In this document: piece by piece, positions 7,360 through 13,836 of the stretch
Numbering within the stretch: position 1 is the first letter of the stretch
Layout of the letters: each line of letters starts with the position of its first letter
Assembly: GCA_015486915.1 (NCBI GenBank)
Contig: WFQS01000420.1
Coordinates: 1-16,246, forward strand
Source of the DNA: Desulfobacteraceae bacterium
GTDB taxonomy: Bacteria; Desulfobacterota; Desulfobacteria; Desulfobacterales; Desulfobacteraceae
DNA length: 16,246 bases
Direction: 5' to 3'
Notes under the pieces: generated by a model
What the model was told of the DNA's origin: nothing
The model's database searches: none
The model's input: only the letters and a program-made list of their open reading frames with translations
Program-made: the position numbers and the translations under genes

Positions 7360-8668
7360 ATTGAGAATTTTTCACTACTATTTTTTGAAGTTTTTCTTTG
7401 ATTTTTTTATATCCGCTTTTTTCCTGATTCACCATTATTACATATGGGTAAAGTCTGCTGTTTATTTTAAAATAACCTGCCCTTGTCCGAACATTGTTTA
7501 ATGTGCCTGTTTTATAAAATTCTTCCATTGTGACTTTATATGTATTTAACCTTTTGAGTTTTATTTTTATTACATCGGATTTTTTTTTCATAAGATCATG
7601 ATATGGCATAAAGTCAAACAATAATTTAATCATTTCCCTTGGGGTTATCCTGTTATTTTTAGAAAGCCCTGATCCCTCATCTATTTTTATTTTTTTTATT
7701 TTAAGTGTATTTTCAGCATAGTCTGTTAGAACATGAACCCCCTTTTTAACTGTGGCAGGCGGGGAAAATTCTTTTGCTCCGATGTGGAGAAATATCTGGT
7801 TTGCAATGAAATTGTTTGAATATCTGAGCAGTTTTTGTATGATTTCTCTTAAACTATAGGGCGATATCCATGTTAGGATTTTTTTATCATCTTTATGTAC
7901 GTGCCCTGAAGATATACCAAAGGACTTACGGGCTGACACTATACTGGTATCATTAATAAAATGAATCCCCTGCAATTTGAGGAAATATTTTATTAATAGT
8001 GGTGCATAGAAACGGCTCTCCCGGCGGGAGAGAACGATCCTTCCCTTTTTAAGTTTTGATGCTTTAACCCTTTTTTCAACAAAGGGGAGCAGGGGGGTCT
8101 GTTGTTCTGCACTGATCAATCTGTTTGTTGATTTTTCATATGAAAAAAACACAGTGTTGAAATTAGCACACAGGGCGCCGACAGGAGCATCATACGGGTT
8201 GCAGGATTTTCCTGTTCCCGGTATATTTATATCGTGAGTAAAAAATGTATCATCAATGATAATAGAGTTAAGTTTCTTTATATTTTTTTGTTTTAGAAAT
8301 GCACCAAGATCGTTGCATAGACTTTTAATTGCTTCTGAAGTCAGAAAAGGGTCGCCATAGCCCTTGATTTTTAAATTGTTTTGCTTGTCCATGTAAAAAT
8401 TGGTGTGGAAATGAAAATTTTCTCCAAGAAAATGAAAGGCCTCAAGAGAGGTTAGAATTTTTAATGTTGATGCAGGTATGAAATATCTGTCAATATTTTT
8501 TCCATAGAGTATTGCCCCTTTGTCATTTGTGAGTAGTATCCCGATACCATTGTCAGAATGGTGGGATATCACGGCATTTGCTGTGTGACAACACATCAGA
8601 GACAAGGCGGAAAAAAATATTAAAAAATAGAATATACGCATATACTGCAGGATGAGCAGCAATCTCAT
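7358..8668 (-). CDS. dacB: D-alanyl-D-alanine carboxypeptidase/endopeptidase, PBP4 family
   Basis: Periplasmic low-molecular-weight penicillin-binding protein (peptidase S13) that trims or cleaves peptidoglycan cross-links. All three active-site motifs are present: SXXK as PASTLK (Ser67, Lys70), SXN as RYSNN (Ser284-Asn286) and KTG as FYKTGT (386-388). At 436 residues it is slightly shorter than E. coli PBP4. The annotated ATG lies in the loop of a leftover repeat hairpin, with AGGAG 15 bases upstream. A second in-frame ATG at 8641 gives a cleaner signal peptide (MRIFYFLIFFSALSL..., cut near TANA), so the true start is uncertain. It starts six bases after the aminopeptidase stop and is probably in its operon. 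Its stop is formed with repeat copy D. Confidence 0.92.
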   Translation of the reverse strand: MRLLLILQYMRIFYFLIFFSALSLMCCHTANAVISHHSDNGIGILLTNDKGAILYGKNIDRYFIPASTLKILTSLEAFHFLGENFHFHTNFYMDKQNNLKIKGYGDPFLTSEAIKSLCNDLGAFLKQKNIKKLNSIIIDDTFFTHDINIPGTGKSCNPYDAPVGALCANFNTVFFSYEKSTNRLISAEQQTPLLPFVEKRVKASKLKKGRIVLSRRESRFYAPLLIKYFLKLQGIHFINDTSIVSARKSFGISSGHVHKDDKKILTWISPYSLREIIQKLLRYSNNFIANQIFLHIGAKEFSPPATVKKGVHVLTDYAENTLKIKKIKIDEGSGLSKNNRITPREMIKLLFDFMPYHDLMKKKSDVIKIKLKRLNTYKVTMEEFYKTGTLNNVRTRAGYFKINSRLYPYVIMVNQEKSGYKKIKEKLQKIVVKNSQ

Positions 8669-8689
8669 GGCGGTTATATGAAACTCCTG
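8664..8689 (-). repeat. Fused ends of the structured repeat (copy E, no body)
   Basis: On the minus strand CAGGAGTTTCATATAA, the 3' end of the family, runs directly into CCGCCATGAG, the 5' hairpin of the family. The hairpin's right arm and the whole body are missing. The fusion supplies the aminopeptidase stop (TAA at 8676-8674) and the possible dacB start (ATG at 8668-8666). Confidence 0.7.
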
Positions 8690-10152
8690 TAAAAATTTTT
8701 ATAACCCTTGAAAGTCATGTATACATCTGCTTTACTGGCTACTTCAAATGGCGAATGCATGGATAGAACAGCGGGTCCGCAGTCAACAACATCCATTCCG
8801 TATTCTGCAAGGAATTTGGCAATGGTTCCGCCTCCTCCCTGATCTGTTTTTCCAAGTTCTCCCGTTTGCCACACAACATGTTTCTCGTTGAAAAGTTTTC
8901 TTATCCTGCCCACAAATTCAGCACTGGCATCACTTGATCCGGTTTTGCCACGGGAACCGGTAAATTTTGTTATACATATTCCATGGCCAATTCTCGCGGC
9001 GTTCATTTTTTCATGGACATCCTTGAAATCCGGATCAATTGCAGCATTTACATCTGCGGACAGGGCAGATGAATTGAGTATTATTTTTTTTAAAAGTCTT
9101 TCATGGAAATGGAACTGGTCATTGGAATTTTTGGAGGAATTTTTAGAATTTATAAAAACAAGGTCGGAAAGAAAATCTTCAAGAAATCTTGATTTGGCAC
9201 CTGTATTGCCTTCGCTTCCAATTTCTTCTTTATCAAAAAAAAAGCCAACGGCTGTTTTGTCCTGATTTTTTGTTGCAAAGATGGCTTTAAGCTCTGTAAA
9301 GGCACATATTCTGTCATCCTGGCCATAACTTCCGATCATAGATCTGTCAAGGCCAAGATCTCTTGCTTTTCCTGCAGGTACAACCTCAAGTTCAGCGCTG
9401 ACAAAATCCTCTTCCGTAATGGAATATTTTTCATAAAAAAGTTTTAACAGGTTCAGTTTAAAACGATTTTTTATTTTATCATTGCCAAGGGGGATACTGC
9501 CGGCAATGAGATTTAGCTTTTCACCTTCAAATACTTCTGATAATTTTTTATTTCCCTGTAATTTTCCCGCAAGATGTGGAAGAAGGTCAGATACGGCAAA
9601 AACAGGATCATCAGCATCTTCACCTATATTGATTTCAACTTCATCCCCATTTGCTTTGACAAACTTTCCGTGGAGAGCCAGTGGGATAGCAAGCCATTGA
9701 TATTTTCTGATTCCCCCGTAGTAATGGGTCTTAAGAAAAGCAAGATCTGTATCTTCATAAACGGGGTTCTGCTTGAGATCAAGTCTTGGAGAATCAATGT
9801 GTGAAGCGATGATATTGATCCCACTTGACACACCCTCTTTTCCAATTACAGCAAGCGCAACAGTTTTATTCTTAAAAATGGAATAATATTTTCCTTTATC
9901 GGGTTTAATGGGTTCTTCTAATCCTTCTTTAATTTCAAGTACTTCTTTAATATTTATAAAACCATGTTCTTCGGCCATTCTGATAATTTCCGCTGCAGCC
10001 TGTCTTTCTGTTTTTGCTGAATCAAGGAATTTTTTATAGTCTTCAGTCAGTTCAAACATCGCTTTTTTTTCTCTGCTGTCAAGGTCGTCAAAAACAAGTT
10101 TTTCTTTTTTTAAAATTTTTTTTTCAAGTTTTTCAATTTCTTTTTTATTCAT
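8674..10152 (-). CDS. M18 family aminopeptidase (aspartyl aminopeptidase type)
   Basis: Cytoplasmic dinuclear-zinc aminopeptidase that removes N-terminal residues from peptides; acidic residues are preferred in many family members. The 492 residues show the metal-ligand and catalytic motifs in order: ASHIDSPRLD (His118), YGQDDR (Asp279/280), FFDKEEIGSEGN (Glu309/310), LSADVNAAIDP (about 365-373), and the last ligand in SMHSPFEVASKAD (His466). The length fits the M18 branch found in clostridia, spirochaetes and deltaproteobacteria. The last residues, YRSFI, are read from the 3' end of a structured repeat, so the natural C-terminus was probably altered. No strong Shine-Dalgarno sequence precedes the ATG. 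Substrate specificity is inferred from the family only. Confidence 0.92.
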   Translation of the reverse strand: MNKKEIEKLEKKILKKEKLVFDDLDSREKKAMFELTEDYKKFLDSAKTERQAAAEIIRMAEEHGFINIKEVLEIKEGLEEPIKPDKGKYYSIFKNKTVALAVIGKEGVSSGINIIASHIDSPRLDLKQNPVYEDTDLAFLKTHYYGGIRKYQWLAIPLALHGKFVKANGDEVEINIGEDADDPVFAVSDLLPHLAGKLQGNKKLSEVFEGEKLNLIAGSIPLGNDKIKNRFKLNLLKLFYEKYSITEEDFVSAELEVVPAGKARDLGLDRSMIGSYGQDDRICAFTELKAIFATKNQDKTAVGFFFDKEEIGSEGNTGAKSRFLEDFLSDLVFINSKNSSKNSNDQFHFHERLLKKIILNSSALSADVNAAIDPDFKDVHEKMNAARIGHGICITKFTGSRGKTGSSDASAEFVGRIRKLFNEKHVVWQTGELGKTDQGGGGTIAKFLAEYGMDVVDCGPAVLSMHSPFEVASKADVYMTFKGYKNFYRSFI

Positions 10153-10170
10153 GGTTTATATCGCGTATTA

Positions 10171-10210
10171 ATAATGATATTAAATAATGACACTAAATGA
10201 TACTATTTAA
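10171..10210. repeat. 13 bp imperfect tandem repeat
   Basis: ATAATGATATTAA (10171-10183) and ATAATGACACTAA (10184-10196) match at 11 of 13 positions, followed by a looser third unit ending at 10210. It lies between the 212-residue ORF and the aminopeptidase start, in an AT-rich gap, and overlaps the ORF's stop codon. Confidence 0.6.
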
Positions 10211-10841
10211 ACAATAGAATAAAATTTTTAAACAATTGTTTTATTTTATATTTAAATCTTTGCGTTTGCCATCTGTCCGGAAAAGTTGTGGGTGCAAATT
10301 CTATGTCAATTGTTATTGTACACAGCTTATTTTTTTTATCAAATTTTTTTTTTATTATTTTCCACGGCAGCTTGACAGTTCCCTCATAACTCATCACAAT
10401 CTCATTGTGGGTTGAATTGTTGAAAGTTGTTAATTTACTTTTTAATGATTTTAAACCCTGTCTTTCAAGCAGTAACTGAATTGCATTATCAGCAGCCCTT
10501 GTTTCAATGGAAAGTTCAGGATTGCTGTGTGAAAACCCTGCAGTCCCGGATATTACAACATGAGCAAGTTTTTTCGTCCTGAAATCATTTTCTGCAGGGA
10601 CCATGATCAGGTTTGATTTTTTAATTCTATTATCGGAGTATTTAATATCCACCCTGGCATAAAAAAGTCTGGTTTCAGCTCCGTTTACTATTTTAAAAGG
10701 ATAAAAGCTCAATAATATTATGAAAATAATAAAGTAATATGTACTCGGTCTTATTAAAAAAGGTAGAAAAAAGTCTTTAATTGCAAATGATTTGATCCGG
10801 GGTAGCGGGTTTTCTTTGAGCATTTTATTTAAGTTTACCAT
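10203..10841 (-). CDS. Hypothetical exported or membrane-anchored protein
   Basis: Family not recognised. The 212-residue product has a basic N-terminal stretch (1-32), one strongly hydrophobic segment (about 33-52, rich in Ile, Phe and Tyr) and a possible cleavage site at VNGA-ET near 55. The rest should be periplasmic. It contains an alternating beta-like region (FYARVDIKYSD), a helix-like part with RAADNAIQLLLERQGL, and a conserved-looking end with FAPTTFPDRWQ and a very basic tail. The alanine-rich helix loosely recalls LPP20/FlgT-type domains, and an LPP20 lipoprotein is encoded divergently 419 bases away, but this is only a suggestion. Start choice is uncertain: Met7 is an alternative and neither start has a clear Shine-Dalgarno sequence. 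It is upstream of and probably transcribed with the aminopeptidase. Confidence 0.7.
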   Translation of the reverse strand: MVNLNKMLKENPLPRIKSFAIKDFFLPFLIRPSTYYFIIFIILLSFYPFKIVNGAETRLFYARVDIKYSDNRIKKSNLIMVPAENDFRTKKLAHVVISGTAGFSHSNPELSIETRAADNAIQLLLERQGLKSLKSKLTTFNNSTHNEIVMSYEGTVKLPWKIIKKKFDKKNKLCTITIDIEFAPTTFPDRWQTQRFKYKIKQLFKNFILLFK

Positions 10842-11010
10842 ATCTTATGTCGATTTTAAAAATATGCCGTATGAATGCCCGGTTGTGTTGCCTGCACGGC
10901 ATTTTGAATCGTGGATCATGTTGAAAACTATGTACCACACAATTGCAGTTTTTGGCAAATCAATGAGTTGAAAATGTGAAATCAGGTTTGCCGGATTAAA
11001 ACGTTCAAAA

Positions 11011-11140
11011 AATGGCCATGAGGCCGATCTTGTGGCTTTTAAACGGCCTAAAAGAATCAAAGATTTTGACAAATATAGGGTCGAAGACGAGAAGCCAACT
11101 CTTATAATTAACGGTACTTGGCAGGAATTTCATATAAAAA
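11011..11140 (+). repeat. Dispersed structured repeat, copy F (long form)
   Basis: 130 bp copy in the divergent gap between the 212-residue ORF and the LPP20 gene. The hairpin is TGGCC-ATGA-GGCCG (11013-11026) with a G-U closing pair. The central AGAATC-AAA-GATTTT (11053-11067) matches copy C except for one C to T change that turns G-C into G-U. ACAAATATAGGGTCGAAGA and GAAGCCAACTCT are shared with copy C. It ends GCAGGAATTTCATATAAAA. Confidence 0.85.
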
Positions 11141-11150
11141 AACAACTACG

Positions 11151-11179
11151 AGCTGATTTGGATTTGCTCCGAATCAGTT
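11151..11179. other. 12 bp stem hairpin in the leader of the LPP20 gene
   Basis: AGCTGATTTGGA (11151-11162) pairs with TCCGAATCAGTT (11168-11179) with two G-U or T-G positions and a 5-base loop. On the minus strand it is followed after a few bases by a run of seven T, so it could terminate leftward transcription. On the plus strand there is no T run. Confidence 0.55.
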
Positions 11180-11260
11180 CATAACAAAAAATGAAATAGG
11201 CGTAATATATTTGCGCTTTATTTTTAATAAAAAAAATAAAAATCAAAAAGGGATGGGAAA

Positions 11261-11800
11261 ATGAAGAAACAGAAAGTAATACTGGCGTTTTTAATGGTTT
11301 TATTTATGGTGTTTTTTATTCTTTCAGGTTGTTCCCGGCGGCATCGGGTGAATTCACGAGAAGCGGTTATCGATGACAGTGGCAGCGGATTAAGAAATTC
11401 AAGAGTTGTGACTTTTCATGTAACCGGTAAGGGCCTTGCCCCTGAAACTGCCATAAGTAAAGGGCAGGCTGAGCTTATGGCTGAAAGGGCAGCAGTTGCA
11501 GACGGGTACAGGCAACTTGTGGAAAAACTTCGTGGAGTATATGTTGATGCCTATATGAAGGCTGGCCAGGGCGCTGTTAACTATGACATGATCAGAACGT
11601 CGACCCAGGCCTGGCTGAGGGGGGCGGAAGTTGATGACCTGGTAAAGGTGGATTATGGAATTACAGAAGCCCATATGAGTTTACGTGTAAATTTTGTAAA
11701 AAGGAATATGATATGGTGGCCGGCAGGCATTGGACAAAATGCTGTTTCCAGATCCGGCATTATCCCATGGTTATCTCAAATAACTGGTTCCAGTAAATAA
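11261..11800 (+). CDS. LPP20 family (FlgP-like) lipoprotein
   Basis: Outer-membrane lipoprotein candidate. The 179 residues begin with a lipoprotein signal peptide whose lipobox ILSGC puts the lipidated cysteine at 24. The mature part carries the LPP20-type domain: an alanine-rich helix (AISKGQAELMAERAAVADGYRQLVEKLRGVYV, about 66-97), a linker with GAVNYDMIRTSTQAWLRGAEVDD, and a final beta strand (AHMSLRVNF). The order resembles Vibrio FlgP, which belongs to this family and supports the flagellar outer-membrane ring. No flagellar genes are in the window, so a flagellar role is unproven. GGGATGGG just upstream of ATG acts as a weak ribosome site. It is followed by a 137 bp inverted-repeat element and then the OmpA-domain gene. 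Confidence 0.85.
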   Translation: MKKQKVILAFLMVLFMVFFILSGCSRRHRVNSREAVIDDSGSGLRNSRVVTFHVTGKGLAPETAISKGQAELMAERAAVADGYRQLVEKLRGVYVDAYMKAGQGAVNYDMIRTSTQAWLRGAEVDDLVKVDYGITEAHMSLRVNFVKRNMIWWPAGIGQNAVSRSGIIPWLSQITGSSK

Positions 11801-11804
11801 AATT

Positions 11805-11941
11805 GTAAATATTCGACCTTATAAATAATGTGAATTTTCGGCAGTGCTTCATATTCGTAGATTTGTTGGGACTGCAAAAGCATACTAACGCTATTGTGAA
11901 AGCCAAAATGGGCGAAGATGGAGTGCTTAGCGAATATTTAC
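11805..11941. mobile_element. 137 bp MITE-like element with 11 bp terminal inverted repeats
   Basis: GTAAATATTCG (11805-11815) and CGAATATTTAC (11931-11941) are perfect inverted repeats. Subterminal CTTCATATTCG and CGAAGATGGAG pair at 9 of 11 positions, so the element can fold. It has no coding capacity and fills most of the gap between the LPP20 and OmpA-domain genes. Its left end is shared with the short element at 5663-5705 over 17 bases. No clear target duplication is seen. Confidence 0.7.
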
Positions 11942-11969
11942 ATAAAATCTGAGTATTTCAAGAGAATAT

Positions 11970-11974
11970 GGAGG
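11970..11974 (+). promoter_or_regulatory. Ribosome binding site fixing the OmpA-domain gene start
   Basis: GGAGG six bases before ATG at 11981. The longer open frame from 11918 begins inside the 137 bp element and has no such site, so 11981 is preferred. Confidence 0.8.
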
Positions 11975-11980
11975 CTTTTA

Positions 11981-12931
11981 ATGGGTAATATGATGAATTG
12001 CCTGTGTAAGAAAAAGGGCTTGATTAAATTATTATTTATAAATGTTTCGGTTATTATAAGTTTGAACTTTTTTTGTATTATTCCGAATTTATTTGCTTTT
12101 AAAGAGGCCGGTATTATAGCTCATCCTGCCGGAAAGGACTCAGTTGCCAACAAAATTATGGAATACCGCAGATCAATCGATTTAATAAACAGTCAGATAT
12201 CTTCTTTAAAAGATAACAGAGCATGGCTAAGTTTAAAAATAGATAGTATTAAAGATTTTAATAGACATGTACCTGAATCCATGGAAGAGTCCATTGTAAT
12301 TAAAACCGGTAAAATAAAAGCGTTAGAGAAAATTAAAAAACGTATTTTAACTGATCTGAATGACCTGATGAAATCTTCTTACAATGTTGACAGAGCTGCT
12401 TTAAGTTCCGGCACACGGAAAAAAAATAATTTATCTGCCGGAAATATACAACCACACATTTCCATAAAAAGACCCGGGCACACTGCGGGACGAAATGATT
12501 TTATAAAAGAACTTCAAAATAGGATAAAAAAAGCGGGACTTGGGGATTGGATAGAAATAAGTTCAGGTGATAAATGCTGCCGTCTTGTGACAAGCCTTCC
12601 AATATTATTTGCCTCTGGCAGTTCTAAAATTGCCAACACTTATAAAAGTTTTTTTAACAAGCTTGCCGGCCTTATTCGCGGTTATGACGTTAGGGTTGTT
12701 GTGGATGGCTATGCAGATATTGATTCCATACACAACAAAAAATATCGGTCAAATTTTGAACTTGGGGCTGCAAGGGCTGCCAATGTTGTTCATGAACTTG
12801 TAAAATATGGGGTAAAACCTTCTGTTTTTAAAATAGGCACAACAGGTAAATACAGATTTAAGGCAAAGGGAATGTCAAAAAAGAAAGTTGTTGAAAGGCG
12901 TGCTGATTTAACAATTATTTTTGCTGTCTGA
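11981..12931 (+). CDS. Exported protein with C-terminal OmpA/MotB-like domain
   Basis: From the ATG at 11981 the product has 316 residues. It begins with a long signal peptide (basic KKK, then a hydrophobic stretch; cleavage near LFA-FKEAG, about residue 39). A coiled-coil-like segment follows (about 50-120, NKIMEYRRSIDLINSQISSL...). The C-terminal third (about 195-316) resembles an OmpA/MotB peptidoglycan-binding domain: LPILFASGSSKIANTY, VVVDGYADID in place of the usual GHTD, RAANVVHELVKYGVKP, and VERRADLTIIF at the end. The consensus glycan-contact residues are partly changed (Tyr-Ala-Asp for His-Thr-Asp), so peptidoglycan binding may be altered. Its neighbour, the LPP20 lipoprotein, suggests a shared envelope role. 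The domain call is good; function is unknown. Confidence 0.8.
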   Translation: MGNMMNCLCKKKGLIKLLFINVSVIISLNFFCIIPNLFAFKEAGIIAHPAGKDSVANKIMEYRRSIDLINSQISSLKDNRAWLSLKIDSIKDFNRHVPESMEESIVIKTGKIKALEKIKKRILTDLNDLMKSSYNVDRAALSSGTRKKNNLSAGNIQPHISIKRPGHTAGRNDFIKELQNRIKKAGLGDWIEISSGDKCCRLVTSLPILFASGSSKIANTYKSFFNKLAGLIRGYDVRVVVDGYADIDSIHNKKYRSNFELGAARAANVVHELVKYGVKPSVFKIGTTGKYRFKAKGMSKKKVVERRADLTIIFAV

Positions 12932-12990
12932 AACATCTCGTTGACAATTTAGTCCTTGCCCGGGAAAGTTCGATCTGCTATGAAAGGATC

Positions 12991-13836
12991 ATGATATATA
13001 ATGAATTAAATATGTATAACTGCCATAAGGCAGATCTCAACTGCGTTACAATGCCTCATAACGAACATAAAAAGAGTATTTGTACTTTTATAAAAAGTTT
13101 ACGCTTTCATATAAGTAAATTTCACAGGCATGGGCTCTACCGTGTTTGCTGCTTTGTATTTTTTTTCTTTATTGTCATTCCCCTTTTGTGTTCCGGTTGT
13201 ACAGGTTCCACTGGAAATTCCCCAATTGAAAAAATAAAACTATCATTGAAAAATCAACCCACATATTCCATCATCCTTGATGATATGAAATATAAGGGTT
13301 CTTTCTTTAAAACATATTATCATAAATACCTTGTTGTGCAGCCGGAAGGATCATGGAGAACGGACTGGCTCAAGGTTCCTGAAAGGTTTTATAAGCAGAA
13401 TCAAAAATTTCTCGGAATGGCCGTACTTACAAAAAAAGACGGAAAATTTCAGACGGGAGCAGCTCCTCCGGGATATGGATTTGTGGGAGATTCGAGATAC
13501 GGTAGATGGACCCGTGATTCTTCAGGCGGATCATTCTGGGAATTTTATGGTAAATATGCTTTTTTTTCCAACCTTTTTGGCGGCTGGTATCACCCTGTGC
13601 GCAGGTCAGAATACAGAACGTATAATCAGTACAGAACCCTTAACCGTCCTTTTTTCGGAAGCAGGCATGAATTCGGATCATCCGGTGAGATTGTAAAGCG
13701 TAAAAGGCCGGGCTTTTTTGCCCGCCGCATGTCCCGTGGAAGTGCAGGATCAGGGTCATTTGCAAGCAGGATGAGATCGAGGATAGGAAGGAGCAGAATG
13801 GGATTCAGGGGCAGGGCAGGGGGATTTGGCAAATGA
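12991..13836 (+). CDS. Putative lipoprotein of the DUF350/SpeE-like module
   Basis: 281 residues as read from the first ATG. A hydrophobic stretch (RVCCFVFFFFIVIPLLCSGC) ends in a plausible lipobox with Cys70, but the region before it is unusually long. Residues 10-41 are encoded by repeat copy G; only Met1, Met8 (13012) and Met21 (13051) can start the frame, and none has a good ribosome site. Met21 lies inside the repeat. The mature part has an aromatic, glycine-rich middle (WRTDWLKVPERFY, GYGFVGDSRYGRWTRDSSGGSFWEFYGKYAFFSNLFGGWY) and a very basic Gly/Arg/Ser-rich tail ending RGRAGGFGK. Its stop overlaps the DUF350 start (ATGA). Small lipoproteins with such tails are known beside DUF350 genes, but I cannot name the family. 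Start uncertain, gene real. Confidence 0.75.
   Translation: MIYNELNMYNCHKADLNCVTMPHNEHKKSICTFIKSLRFHISKFHRHGLYRVCCFVFFFFIVIPLLCSGCTGSTGNSPIEKIKLSLKNQPTYSIILDDMKYKGSFFKTYYHKYLVVQPEGSWRTDWLKVPERFYKQNQKFLGMAVLTKKDGKFQTGAAPPGYGFVGDSRYGRWTRDSSGGSFWEFYGKYAFFSNLFGGWYHPVRRSEYRTYNQYRTLNRPFFGSRHEFGSSGEIVKRKRPGFFARRMSRGSAGSGSFASRMRSRIGRSRMGFRGRAGGFGK
13018..13114 (+). repeat. Dispersed structured repeat, copy G, overlapping a coding N-terminus
   Basis: The hairpin CTGCC-ATAA-GGCAG (13020-13033) is followed by GATCT, then CCTCATAACGAACA, which matches the same position in copy B except for one base. The 3' end is eroded to TTTCATATAAG. It covers the first 42 codons of the lipoprotein frame from codon 10. 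Confidence 0.75.

Larger units (their letters stand above)
10842..11260. other. Divergent intergenic region of 419 bases
   Basis: It holds about 170 bases of AT-rich sequence without convincing coding content (10842-11010), repeat copy F (11011-11140), a hairpin (11151-11179) and an AT-rich leader up to the LPP20 start. Promoters for both flanking genes must lie here, but no -35/-10 pair stands out. Confidence 0.6.

Noticed and set aside
7316..7501. 61-residue plus-strand frame over the dacB 3' end
   Set aside because: It begins in repeat copy D and continues antisense to the conserved KTG region of dacB; a shadow of that gene.
10845..11072. 75-residue minus-strand frame in the divergent gap
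   Set aside because: No ribosome site, no recognisable domain, and it overlaps repeat copy F.
2429..11140. Riboswitch or T-box leader common to tsaB, asd and the LPP20 gene
   Set aside because: The same element also lies antisense to psd, downstream of dacB and at convergent ends, and the neighbouring genes share no pathway. A mobile or structural repeat explains the placement better.
11918..11980. Longer start for the OmpA-domain gene at 11918
   Set aside because: These codons lie partly in the 137 bp inverted-repeat element, lack a ribosome site and would place 21 residues before the signal peptide; ATG 11981 has GGAGG.
12941..12969. Promoter from TTGACA at 12941
   Set aside because: The base stretch 17 positions downstream is GAAAGT, not a -10 box, and other spacings give nothing better.
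12935..12985. Degenerate right end of the 162 bp palindrome (CATCTCGTTGACAATTTAG)
   Set aside because: Only a loose match over about 12 bases with later scattered identity; not enough to call a copy.
2429..13114. CRISPR array as an explanation for the repeats
   Set aside because: Copies are 97-130 bp, kilobases apart, in both orientations and separated by genes; no short repeat-spacer pattern and no cas genes.
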